A stretch of 64,000 nt of DNA from NIOZ-UU13 sp964444135 (GTDB taxonomy: Bacteria > Planctomycetota > Phycisphaerae > Sedimentisphaerales > Anaerobacaceae). A program made the translations under genes and the position numbers. Below the pieces are notes generated by a model that ran no database searches, was not told where the DNA came from, and saw nothing but the letters and a program-made list of their open reading frames with translations. Below, piece after piece: positions 9,180-17,056 of the stretch; the first letter of the stretch is position 1; each line of letters begins with the position of its first letter. Where the stretch lies: contig CAYUFX010000009.1 of NCBI GenBank assembly GCA_964444135.1, positions 25,404 to 89,403 of the forward strand, written 5' to 3'.

Positions 9180-9507
9180 TTATCGAACCTCCATTACAAT
9201 ATACCATTCATCTCTTTTATGAAAAGCTGATAACCCCCAAATGAATTTAGGGATTAAATATTTTTCGATTGTAATATATTCTAAGCACAGCATATACAAA
9301 CATCAACTCCAAACTGCACCGAAATCGAATTAAGTAGCACAATGCCTTTTTGAAAATCCTTGCAAATAATATACATTTGGCCATAATCACACGTGTTGAG
9401 TTTGAACAAGACTTTTGCAAAATCGGAAAAGCTGATTTTCTTAAATAATATATGCCTAAACTAAATTTTGCAAAACTTCAGTTTAAAATAGGCATAAAGG
9501 TAACCTG
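9180..9507. repeat. Gap with a shared 40-bp repeat and a hairpin before the cytochrome c genes
   Basis: No gene is visible in this 328-bp gap. Positions 9434-9473 (GATTTTCTTAAATAATATAT, then GCCTAA.CT.AATTTTGCA) recur almost exactly at 45460-45498, where they form one end of a miniature element. Positions 9451-9458 (TATGCCTA) and 9489-9496 (TAGGCATA) form an imperfect hairpin ending 11 bases before the resB-like start codon, so it would lie in the leader of that mRNA. Confidence 0.55.
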
Positions 9508-10533
9508 ATGAATAAGTTCAGACGAGCTGTAATGTGGGTTGGGCTGACGCTGATTATACTATTGCTTTTCCTGTCTATCTATGGAGCATTTATCGGCGCT
9601 GAGCGGGCAAAGAGCTTCTTTAACCGCCTGCCATTGGTGGTTTTCTGGTCAGCTTTTCTGCTGCTGCTGATTGTAGGACTTGTGGTGTTTCGTCGATTGG
9701 TCCGGGTGCCCGGCCTGTTATTAATACACTCAGGCTGTGTTTTTATTCTTGCAGGGGCTATATGGAGCTCAGAGCCCGGGCATAAACTCCAGAAAAAACT
9801 GTTCGGAATCGACAAAATTACGACTGGGCAAATGAGAATTTATGAAGGACACTCAGACAACCGCGTTATATTAGAAGACAATAAACAGATAAAGGAGCTG
9901 CCTTTCTCGGTAGAACTCAAAGACTTCCAAATAGAATATTACAAGCCGGCGTTCCTGTATATCCAAACCAGAGACGGCCAAGGCTGGAGAATACCTGTCG
10001 AAATCGATACCGAATTTCCTTTAGGCCCTGAGTTCGGCACGGTAAAAATCCTAAGGGCGTTCGAGAATTTCAAAATCACAATCGAGGGCGAAAACAGAAA
10101 AATTATCGACGACCCACAGCACGGCTTTAATCCGGCATTAGAGGTCCAGTTTACATCCCCTGAGGGTCAGGTAACTAATAGATACGTTTTCGAGCGATTT
10201 CCCGGACATTCTCACAGTGAAGACAAATTTCTGCTGAGCTATCGCAGAGTTATTAGTGATTACGTAAGCCGGCTCCGGATAACTAAAGACAACAAGGTTG
10301 TTGCTGAAAAGGACATCGAAGTAAATCATCCTCTTAGCTTCGGCGGATACCATTTCTACCAACATTTTTACGACACCGAGGCTGGCCAATACACTGTTCT
10401 TATGGTCGTTTCCAATGCGGGCCTGGCTGTGGTCTATGCCGGCTACTGGATGCTCTGTGTCGGTGTCTTCTGGCACATGTGGCTACGACATATAGTTGAA
10501 AAGAGAACCAAAAAACACATAAATGGAAATTAA
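9508..10533 (+). CDS. ResB-like cytochrome c biogenesis protein
   Basis: This 341-residue protein of the ResB/Ccs1 family partners CcsA in system II cytochrome c maturation, keeping apocytochrome haem-binding cysteines ready outside the membrane. Three N-terminal membrane segments (about 8-28, 43-62, 70-90) and one C-terminal segment (about 293-320) enclose a large periplasmic domain. The family signature SRLRITKDNKVV, EVNHPLSFGGYHFYQ appears just before the last membrane segment. It overlaps the CcsA gene by 11 bases, indicating translational coupling. It is shorter than classical ResB, as in many non-Gram-positive lineages. No clear Shine-Dalgarno sequence precedes the ATG. Confidence 0.9.
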   Translation: MNKFRRAVMWVGLTLIILLLFLSIYGAFIGAERAKSFFNRLPLVVFWSAFLLLLIVGLVVFRRLVRVPGLLLIHSGCVFILAGAIWSSEPGHKLQKKLFGIDKITTGQMRIYEGHSDNRVILEDNKQIKELPFSVELKDFQIEYYKPAFLYIQTRDGQGWRIPVEIDTEFPLGPEFGTVKILRAFENFKITIEGENRKIIDDPQHGFNPALEVQFTSPEGQVTNRYVFERFPGHSHSEDKFLLSYRRVISDYVSRLRITKDNKVVAEKDIEVNHPLSFGGYHFYQHFYDTEAGQYTVLMVVSNAGLAVVYAGYWMLCVGVFWHMWLRHIVEKRTKKHINGN

Positions 10534-11392
10534 ATACACAATTCAGGGTTTACTGATTTACATTGCCATCGCCGCATACTTGAGTGCGTTCGTAACGAGC
10601 CTGCTGCGCCGCGCAAAAACCGGACACATCTTATACCTGTTCGGCTTTGTGGCAGCAGTTTTGGCTTTTGGCTATCGATGGTATCATGTTCGTCACGTGC
10701 CGCTGCAGAATCTCTTTGAGGTATTCCTGTGCTTGAGTATGATTATTTATCCAGCTTCTTGGTTTTGCCGGCGTATCCTGCGGGTAGGAGGCTACTGCGC
10801 CGATATGCTTATAGGTGCTATAGTTCTTTTTCCGGCCGGCTTTATCCTTAACGCACAGCCGCAGCGACTGCCGCCGGCTCTGCAAAGCTGGCTGTTTACG
10901 CCCCACGTTGCTGTCTATATGCTATCGTACATCTTTATGGCAAAAGCGACTTTCCAGGCCATTTCGCAATTAGCCGGCAGGCAGCACCAATTTTCAAGGT
11001 CGGGCGGTAGTTGCCAGCAAAAGGACGAATCAAACCAGAGGAGCGAAAATTGGTGCAGCCCTAACCCAAACGAAAATCTCCTACCGCCTGAGCAGGCAAC
11101 TTATAGTATAATCTGCATCGGTTTTCCCCTGCTGACACTCGGGCTTATCCTCGGCAGTTACTGGGGCAAAAAGGCCTGGGGCGATTACTGGGGCTGGGAC
11201 CCTAAAGAACTGTGGGGGCTGGTATCCTGGCTGGTCTATGTCGGGTATTTCCATTTTCGCTATATGTTCGGAAAAAAATATCCGCGGATTAACAGTATCT
11301 GGGCGATTGCGGGAATGGTTGTTATCATTGTAACCTTGCTCTGGGTAAACCTATCAAGACTTTTCCCCGGCTTGCATAGCTACGCAATTTGA
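10523..11392 (+). CDS. ccsA: Cytochrome c biogenesis protein CcsA (haem handling)
   Basis: CcsA (ResC) carries haem across the cytoplasmic membrane and, with ResB, ligates it to apocytochrome c. This 289-residue protein has about eight membrane segments. The tryptophan-rich WWD haem-handling motif is intact at residues 219-231 (WGDYWGWDPKELW), and histidines stand at the expected flanking positions, such as PHVAVYML and YFHFRY. The loop at about 150-185 is unusual: it is encoded by a 73-bp palindromic repeat (10984-11056) and is rich in Gln, Ser and Asn. It is coupled to the upstream ResB-like gene. Its location beside haem biosynthesis genes supports its role. Confidence 0.93.
   Translation: MEIKYTIQGLLIYIAIAAYLSAFVTSLLRRAKTGHILYLFGFVAAVLAFGYRWYHVRHVPLQNLFEVFLCLSMIIYPASWFCRRILRVGGYCADMLIGAIVLFPAGFILNAQPQRLPPALQSWLFTPHVAVYMLSYIFMAKATFQAISQLAGRQHQFSRSGGSCQQKDESNQRSENWCSPNPNENLLPPEQATYSIICIGFPLLTLGLILGSYWGKKAWGDYWGWDPKELWGLVSWLVYVGYFHFRYMFGKKYPRINSIWAIAGMVVIIVTLLWVNLSRLFPGLHSYAI
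10984..11056. repeat. Palindromic repeat inside ccsA
   Basis: A perfect 12-bp inverted repeat (GCACCAATTTTC at 10984-10995, complement at 11045-11056) encloses a core with CGGGCGGTAGT. The arms and core resemble the intergenic palindrome at 8355-8421. Here the unit lies in frame within a non-conserved loop of CcsA, so it adds about 24 residues without breaking the protein. Confidence 0.55.
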
Positions 11393-11491
11393 TGTCGGAT
11401 ATATCAATTTTAAGTTAATAAAATCAGTGAAGTTTATCTTATTACAAGATATATAAATCGAAAAAATGTTTCAGATCAAGGAGACCAAACG

Positions 11492-13294
11492 ATGGTACAA
11501 AAAGGTAGAATTACATTACTGTTCGTTGCCCTGTTATTTGTCGTTGGATGTGAACAAGCAGCTAAAGATAGTGTGGTAACGATTGCAGAAAATAGTGTGG
11601 CGAAAACCGTCATCGTAATTGCCGAGGACGCCGCCGAGCCCGAACATCACGCCGCCGCCGAATTGGCCGACTTTCTGGAGCAGATAACCGGCGCAGAATT
11701 TGAAGTTGTCAGCCCCCCTGCCGTCGGCAGGCCTCGTCTGCTGGTTGGTACTAAAGCTGCTAAATTGGCCGAGCCTGATTTCACCGTTGAGGGACTTGGT
11801 ACCGATGGCATAATCATCCGCAGTGTTGGAAACGACCTCATCTTAGCCGGCGGCTATCCACGCGGGACCTTGTATGCGGTTTATACCTTTCTCGAAGACG
11901 AACTTGGCTGCCGGTGGTGGTCCTCGACCGAAAGCACCATACCAAATAAGCCGACACTTAACGTGGCCAAGCTCGATGTCCGTTATGTGCCGGTTCTGGA
12001 ATACCGCGAGCCGTACTGGTTTGACGCCTTTGATGGTGACTGGGCTGTGCGCAATAAATCTAATGGGAACCGTCCCCGGCTGGATGAAAAACGCGGCGGT
12101 AAACATACCTACGAAGGATTTGTGCACACGTTTAATCGGTTAATCCCTCCGGATAAATACTTCAAAGACCATCCCGAATGGTTCAGTGATATCAAAGGTA
12201 AGCGTACCTATGAGCGCGCTCAACTGTGCCTGACGAATGAAGAAATGCGCGAGGAGCTTGTTAAGAACCTCAAAGCCCGTCTTCGTGCAAATCCAGCCGC
12301 CACTATTGCTTCGGTCTCGCAGAACGATTGGCGCGGGAACTGCCAATGCAGCCGTTGCGCCGCTATCGAAAAAGAAGAAGGCAGCCCCGCCGGACTGATG
12401 CTGCGCTTTGTCAATGCGGTCGCGGCTGATATCGAAGAGGAATTTCCACAGGTGGCCATCAGCACGTTAGCTTATCAGTACACCCGAAAGCCGCCAAGAA
12501 TTACAAAACCGAGACATAATGTAATTGTACGGCTATGCAGTATTGAGTGTTCGTTTTGTAAACCACTGGCCGACGAGCGGAACAAAGAATTCCGCGATGA
12601 TATTGTCGGCTGGTCGAAGATATGCAACCGACTTTACATCTGGGACTACACTACGAATTTCAGGCATCACATAATGCCGCATCCGAACCTGCGCGTGCTG
12701 GGGCCGAATGTAAAGTTCTTCGCCGACCATAATGTCAAAGGTATCTTTGAGCAGGGTGCTTACACCACGAACGGCGCCGAGATGGCCGAGCTCCGGGCCT
12801 GGGTGCTGGCTAAGCTGTTGTGGGACCCAACGCGGGATGGGCAAGAACTAATTGACGAATTCATCGCCGGCTATTACTGCCTTGCCGGCCCTTATATCAA
12901 GGCTTATTTGAAAGTTACGCATGATGCGGTCGAAGCCAGCGAAGACTGGCTGGGCTGCTTCGAAAAGCAGACCGCTAAATTCCTTTCCTTCGAGACGCTC
13001 AGTGAAGGCTGGGCACATCTGAAGGCTGCCGAAGCGGCAGTTAAGGATGACACCGACCTGCTGTTTCGCGTTCAGGTTGCGCAGTTACCGACGATGTACA
13101 CCTTTATGATGCGCTGGGACGAGATGCGAGAAAAGGCCGAAGCCAGCGGTGCCGCTTGGCCTATGCCGGAGTCTATCCAGGATACTTTTGAGCAGTTTAT
13201 GAAAATCGCCAGGAAAAAGAACGTCACCCGCCTTAACGAATGGAATCCGGGTTTCGGAGCACTTGAAGAAGCGCTCGAGCGAGCCAAGAAGTAA
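11492..13294 (+). CDS. DUF4838 lipoprotein, glycosidase-like
   Basis: This 600-residue predicted lipoprotein has the signal peptide LLFVALLFVVGC with the lipobox cysteine at about residue 20. Residues 35-140 resemble the N-terminal domain of GH67 alpha-glucuronidases (HHAAAELADFLEQITGAEF, RPRLLVGTKAA, GYPRGTLYAVYTFLEDELGC). A DUF4838 domain follows (HPEWFSDIKGKR, CLTNEEMREELVK, SVSQNDWRGNCQCSRC). Such proteins are abundant in planctomycetes and Bacteroidetes that degrade polysaccharides. A glycoside hydrolase-like role is likely, but the substrate is unknown. It stands alone, 99 bp after ccsA, with GGAG upstream of the ATG. Confidence 0.88.
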   Translation: MVQKGRITLLFVALLFVVGCEQAAKDSVVTIAENSVAKTVIVIAEDAAEPEHHAAAELADFLEQITGAEFEVVSPPAVGRPRLLVGTKAAKLAEPDFTVEGLGTDGIIIRSVGNDLILAGGYPRGTLYAVYTFLEDELGCRWWSSTESTIPNKPTLNVAKLDVRYVPVLEYREPYWFDAFDGDWAVRNKSNGNRPRLDEKRGGKHTYEGFVHTFNRLIPPDKYFKDHPEWFSDIKGKRTYERAQLCLTNEEMREELVKNLKARLRANPAATIASVSQNDWRGNCQCSRCAAIEKEEGSPAGLMLRFVNAVAADIEEEFPQVAISTLAYQYTRKPPRITKPRHNVIVRLCSIECSFCKPLADERNKEFRDDIVGWSKICNRLYIWDYTTNFRHHIMPHPNLRVLGPNVKFFADHNVKGIFEQGAYTTNGAEMAELRAWVLAKLLWDPTRDGQELIDEFIAGYYCLAGPYIKAYLKVTHDAVEASEDWLGCFEKQTAKFLSFETLSEGWAHLKAAEAAVKDDTDLLFRVQVAQLPTMYTFMMRWDEMREKAEASGAAWPMPESIQDTFEQFMKIARKKNVTRLNEWNPGFGALEEALERAKK

Positions 13295-13470
13295 TCGCCC
13301 TGTTATAACATCATTCAATAAACAAGTTTAAGATTTGGCGCCGGTTATCCTGTGGGCAAAAGGAATAATACCTTAGGAAATCCTATTTTCTGCGCACATT
13401 TTGGGGGTGCAATTACACTATAATAATGGAAGCTGATATCAGTTAATTCTTGTGAATTGGTGGATTTGTT

Positions 13471-14016
13471 TTGAATCCGAATTCAGAAACACAATTAGTC
13501 CAAGCTGCCCAGAATGGCCATCTGGAAAGCTTCGGTGCTCTCTACGAACGTTATCACAGCTCGATGGTCGCACTGGCTTACTCGATGCTGGCCGACAGAG
13601 AACTGGCAGAGGACGCTGCACAGGAAGCATTTGCTATAGCCTGTCGTGACCTAAGGAGTTTGAAAAGTAAAGAAAGATTCGCAGCCTGGCTGGCCGGCAT
13701 TTGCAGGAATGTTACAAGGCAGATGCTCAGGTCAAAAGGCAGACAAGTTGCTGTGAGTGTTCGAGGGCGTGCCGGAAATGTAAACATCGAAGAACACCGC
13801 AGGGATGCGATTCGTGAAGCTGTTTTACAATTACGGCCTGCCGAGCGAGAGCTAATAGTTTTACGATACTACGACAACTCACCTTACGAGCAGATAGCGC
13901 AGGTTTTGGACATCTCGCCACAGGCCGTGAACGGCAGGCTGGTCAGAGCAAAACGTAAGATTGCAAAGTATTTGAAACGAAACGGTTTTACGGGAGATGA
14001 TTATGAAACGTCCTGA
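13471..14016 (+). CDS. ECF-type RNA polymerase sigma factor (first pair)
   Basis: This 181-residue sigma-70 family protein of ECF type has region 2 at about residues 25-95 (YERYHSSMVALAYSMLADRE, AEDAAQEAF) and region 4 at about 115-170 (LRPAERELIVLRYYDNSPYE, QVLDISPQAVNGRLVRAKRK). The start is TTG at 13471, with a GGTGGA-type ribosome binding site; no ATG fits the family N-terminus. The partner gene begins inside its 3' end, so the two are translated together. A second sigma/partner pair lies 1 kb downstream. Target promoters cannot be told from this sequence. Confidence 0.92.
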   Translation: MNPNSETQLVQAAQNGHLESFGALYERYHSSMVALAYSMLADRELAEDAAQEAFAIACRDLRSLKSKERFAAWLAGICRNVTRQMLRSKGRQVAVSVRGRAGNVNIEEHRRDAIREAVLQLRPAERELIVLRYYDNSPYEQIAQVLDISPQAVNGRLVRAKRKIAKYLKRNGFTGDDYETS

Positions 14017-14701
14017 AAACGATAAATTGCTCGATGAGGCGTTGAGCGAAACAATCGGCTCGAAAAAATCACGGACGGATTTCGAAGAGTGGAAGCAAAA
14101 GCACCCGGAAGCCGTTGAGATGTTAACCTCGCGGGCAGGCCGACAACCATCGGCTGAGATACGCCCGCTCAGTATAAGGAGAATTATTATGAAAAGTCCA
14201 ATTACAAAATTAGCAGCTGCGGTGGTGATCATCGTCGGTGTAGGTTTGGGTGGCTTGTTGTTCCACTCGAGCAGCCAAATCACGTGGGCGGACGTCTTAG
14301 AGCAGATGAGGAATGTCAAGACAGTAACATACCTCCTCATAGAACAATCAGCGGACCCATCATCAGACAAGCCTGACAGCTTCCGGACAGATGATAGAAG
14401 CAGAGTATTAAAAGACCAAGCTCAAGCGATGTGGCTATGGGAAGGTTTTATGAGATTTACAGCCGATCAGGTCAAGACAGTGGGCACAGAACAGCTCGAT
14501 GGGGTGGAAACCATACTGTTTGCCGCGCCGATAAATGTAGTAGTGGGCTCAGGGACATCCTTTACAGGTAGGGCCCATGTATGGGTTGATTCTCAAAGCG
14601 CAATTCCGCTTCGTTTGATCATCGAATATACAGACGACAATGGCATACGCCATAGAGAGGTCTTGAAAGACATACAGTGGGAGATGACCGACGTGGAGTA
14701 A
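14003..14701 (+). CDS. Membrane partner of the ECF sigma factor (first pair)
   Basis: This 232-residue protein has a short N-terminal cytoplasmic part (residues 1-62), one membrane segment (about 70-88, LAAAVVIIVGVGLGGLLF) and a periplasmic domain. The position overlapping the sigma gene suggests an anti-sigma or sigma-regulating role, which is an inference. I chose the ATG at 14003, with GGAG just upstream, over an ATG two codons earlier. A second strong start is inside the gene: AAGGAG at 14176-14181 sits 7 bases before an in-frame ATG at 14189, just before the membrane segment. The same arrangement occurs in the paralogue at 15587, so a short form beginning MKSPITKL may also be made. Confidence 0.8.
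   Translation: MKRPENDKLLDEALSETIGSKKSRTDFEEWKQKHPEAVEMLTSRAGRQPSAEIRPLSIRRIIMKSPITKLAAAVVIIVGVGLGGLLFHSSSQITWADVLEQMRNVKTVTYLLIEQSADPSSDKPDSFRTDDRSRVLKDQAQAMWLWEGFMRFTADQVKTVGTEQLDGVETILFAAPINVVVGSGTSFTGRAHVWVDSQSAIPLRLIIEYTDDNGIRHREVLKDIQWEMTDVE
14175..14191 (+). promoter_or_regulatory. Internal ribosome binding site and start codon in the first sigma partner
   Basis: The sequence ATAAGGAG followed by 7 bases and ATGAAAAGTCCAATT lies in frame within the coding region. The paralogue has the same block at 15729-15745, with the same 7-base spacing. Conservation is stronger here than in the flanking codons. Confidence 0.5.
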
Positions 14702-15047
14702 GGAACCCTTGGAAAATACTATCCGAGCAACTGTTCTATACTCGCATGATCAGACGGATAAGGTAGGACGAGTTTGGCGTACTTAAATAGGGAAAATGTT
14801 ACCATGGATAAGTTAGCTGAACTTGAAAAGATGCAATTGGAAGAGTAGATAAAGCAATATGGAAAAAATGGCCGAGGCAGTTGGCTCGGCCTTTTTTGTG
14901 CGCTTTTCGAAGGGAAATATGGGCTTTAGGGTTAGTACCATCGAAAAACAAAAGAAAAAATTACCTTCGTTTATGTAAAAATATGCGGCTCAATCGTTAT
15001 TATATATAGACGATTCGTCAGTTTGAAAGCAATTAGGCAGGCCTGAA
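14702..15047. other. Gap between the two sigma-factor pairs
   Basis: This 346-bp gap contains a terminator (14863-14898) and presumably the promoter of the second sigma gene. A 14-codon frame (ATGGATAAGTTAGCTGAAC at 14803) is too short to call. Nothing else is recognisable. Confidence 0.5.
14863..14898 (+). terminator. Rho-independent terminator after the first sigma pair
   Basis: The stem GGCCGAG (14870-14876) pairs with CTCGGCC (14885-14891), flanked by AAAAAA and TTTTTT that extend the hairpin. The terminator after the second pair has the same right arm and tail, CTCGGCCTTTTTTGTGCGC. Confidence 0.85.
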
Positions 15048-15590
15048 ATGCTGGAAGACAAGCTGCTTGTTTTGAAATGCAGGCGCGGTAGCAGGGACGC
15101 GATGTGCAGGGTCTATGAAAAGTACAAAGATTACCTGCTTACGTTGGCAAAAGGGCTTTTGGGTGAGCGGGCAGCGGCCGAGGATGTTGTGCACGACGTT
15201 TTTGTCTCCTTTGCGCGGTCGGCCGGGCAGCTTCAACTCACAGGAAGCCTGAGAGGCTACTTAGCAACATGCGTGAGTAATCGTGTACGAGACAAAATAC
15301 GGGTAAAGACACGACAAGCCGAAGCTCTGGACTCAGTGAATCCAATCATCTGGGGTTCGGACAATCCGGAGCAACGCGTAATAGAAAGAGAGGAATTAAT
15401 GCGACTGAGACAGGCTCTGAGCCAGATTCCTTATGAGCAGCGGGAAGCAGTAATGCTGCATCTTAAAAGCGGGATGAAATTCAGGGAAATAGCTAAGCTG
15501 CAAGGCGTCTCAGTCAGTACGATTCACGGCCGGTATCGTTACGGATTGGATAAACTAAAGTCACTGCTGAATAGTGAGGTTGAAAAATGA
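15048..15590 (+). CDS. ECF-type RNA polymerase sigma factor (second pair)
   Basis: This 180-residue ECF-like sigma factor has region 2 at about residues 20-90 (YEKYKDYLLTLAKGLLGER, AAAEDVVHDVFVSF) and region 4 at about 118-172 (LSQIPYEQREAVMLHLKSGM, IAKLQGVSVSTIHGRYRYGL). The ATG follows AGGCAGGCC. The stop codon overlaps the start of the membrane partner by 4 bases (ATGA). Together they form a pair parallel to that at 13471-14701. The two sigma proteins are only distantly alike, so the pairs are either an old duplication or separate acquisitions that share a partner module. Confidence 0.93.
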   Translation: MLEDKLLVLKCRRGSRDAMCRVYEKYKDYLLTLAKGLLGERAAAEDVVHDVFVSFARSAGQLQLTGSLRGYLATCVSNRVRDKIRVKTRQAEALDSVNPIIWGSDNPEQRVIEREELMRLRQALSQIPYEQREAVMLHLKSGMKFREIAKLQGVSVSTIHGRYRYGLDKLKSLLNSEVEK

Positions 15591-16768
15591 GACCAGCAGA
15601 TAACATAGAAAGGTTGATTAAGAATCTATCAGATAGAACTAGTGCCCAGATGGATGAGCGAGTGCTTGGAGACGTGCTGCGTGCACTGGAAGAATCCGAA
15701 AAGACATCGGCTCTAACACAGCCAAAGATAAGGAGAACAATTATGAAAAGTCCAATTGTAAAATTAGCCGCCGCGGCGGTGATAATAGTAGCCGTCGTGC
15801 TGTCAATAAATGTTTTTGATAAATCAATCGGCACGGCATACGCGATTGAACAGACTATTGAGGCCAATCGTGGTCTACGGTTCATTCATCTAAAATGTGA
15901 GCCGGCAGGAACGGGCGTGGAAGAGATATGGGCCCAATTCGATGATAACAGGGAACTTCTGCGTTTGCGTATGAATTTTCCAAACACGATGGATGGACCC
16001 AAAGACGTGGTTTGGCAGGAAGGAAAAGCCGAAGTCTGGTTTAAGGCAAAGAAAGAAATAGCAGTACTCAGAGAGAAGAATATACTTGCTCAATTGAAAA
16101 TGTCATATAAAAGCTTTGACCCAAAGTTAATCGGTGAGCAACTTTTTCACGTTCAAGCGGATGAAAAAAAGCAGATTGAAATACAGGAATCTCGATCTAA
16201 GAACGAATCGATTACTATAACCTGGACTCGGAACGGCTTTCGGACGGTATACAAGGTGGACCCTGAAACCAAGCTCTTGCAACAATTTGAAAAGTATGAG
16301 CTAAAGGATGGAGAATATAAGTTTTTGGGGCGTACTAAGTACCTTGATTACAATCAACCTGTTGATCCTGAAATTTTCGTTTTGAATCCTCCAGCAGAAG
16401 TGGTGCGTGTAGATCAGACAACTCAGGAAGTCGGCATGGCAAAGGGAGAATTAAGTGAAGAGGAGATTGCTGTGGAAGTGGCCCGTCAGTTCCTTGAGGC
16501 CCTGATTGACCAGGACTATGCCAAGGCAGGCAAACTCATCGCAAACGTACCAGCGGAATGGGTAAAACAGCAGCCTTTTGGAAAAACAAAGTATATCCGC
16601 ATTATTTCCATTGGTAAGCCTGTACCATATACAAAGACTGGCAGCCTTCGCGTACCTTGCAAAGTAGAAATCGAAAAGGATGGCAAGATAACTGTCCAAT
16701 CTATTGCGCCATGCATCCGACAAGTATATGGTCAACCGGAACGTAGGCAGATTATTGACGTGTTTTGA
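15587..16768 (+). CDS. Membrane partner of the ECF sigma factor (second pair)
   Basis: This 393-residue protein has a 52-residue cytoplasmic head, one membrane segment (about 57-75, AAAAVIIVAVVLSINVF) and a large periplasmic part. The periplasmic part has a beta-rich stretch reminiscent of LolA/LolB-like folds (FIHLKCEPAGTGVEEIWAQF, then TWTRNGFRTVYKVDPETKLL). A C-terminal region (about 285-390) resembles no family I can name. Start overlaps the sigma gene by 4 bases. An internal AAGGAG with ATG 7 bases later at 15743 precedes MKSPIVKLAAAA, as in the paralogue. A sigma-control or envelope-sensing role is inferred from position only. Confidence 0.8.
   Translation: MRPADNIERLIKNLSDRTSAQMDERVLGDVLRALEESEKTSALTQPKIRRTIMKSPIVKLAAAAVIIVAVVLSINVFDKSIGTAYAIEQTIEANRGLRFIHLKCEPAGTGVEEIWAQFDDNRELLRLRMNFPNTMDGPKDVVWQEGKAEVWFKAKKEIAVLREKNILAQLKMSYKSFDPKLIGEQLFHVQADEKKQIEIQESRSKNESITITWTRNGFRTVYKVDPETKLLQQFEKYELKDGEYKFLGRTKYLDYNQPVDPEIFVLNPPAEVVRVDQTTQEVGMAKGELSEEEIAVEVARQFLEALIDQDYAKAGKLIANVPAEWVKQQPFGKTKYIRIISIGKPVPYTKTGSLRVPCKVEIEKDGKITVQSIAPCIRQVYGQPERRQIIDVF
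15729..15745 (+). promoter_or_regulatory. Internal ribosome binding site and start codon in the second sigma partner
   Basis: ATAAGGAGAACAATTATG, in frame, gives an ideal Shine-Dalgarno spacing (7 bases) to an ATG that starts MKSPIVKL. It matches the block at 14175-14191. Confidence 0.5.
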
Positions 16769-16805
16769 AAAAGGCTGTCTGATAATTATCTCAGCACTTG
16801 CATTA

Positions 16806-16838
16806 TAAAAAGGCTGGGCTTTTCTGCTCGGCCTTTTT
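16806..16838 (+). terminator. Rho-independent terminator after the second sigma pair
   Basis: AAAAAGGCTGGGC pairs with GCTCGGCCTTTTT through two G-U wobbles around a TTTTCT loop, then a T tract follows. Its right arm and tail (CTCGGCCTTTTTTGTGCGC) are identical to those of the terminator at 14863-14898. Confidence 0.85.
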
Positions 16839-17056
16839 TGTGCGCGTATTTATACCACTCATAGAAACCGAGCCAACAGTGCTTTTTTAAGGTCAAAAAT
16901 TGATTTTTTGTAGCATTTGGCAAAAAAATCTGTCACCAGCGTTTTCTGATTGTCGTAATTCAAAGAAGATTTTATTATAGTGGAATCAAAAGACGGATAC
17001 GTGTTTCAGTAAGTTCCACAGGGAAATGTCAAATTAGACAATTGGAGATGTTTGAG

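Noticed and set aside
14803..14847. 14-codon frame between the sigma pairs
   Set aside because: Too short to support, no conserved counterpart after the second pair.
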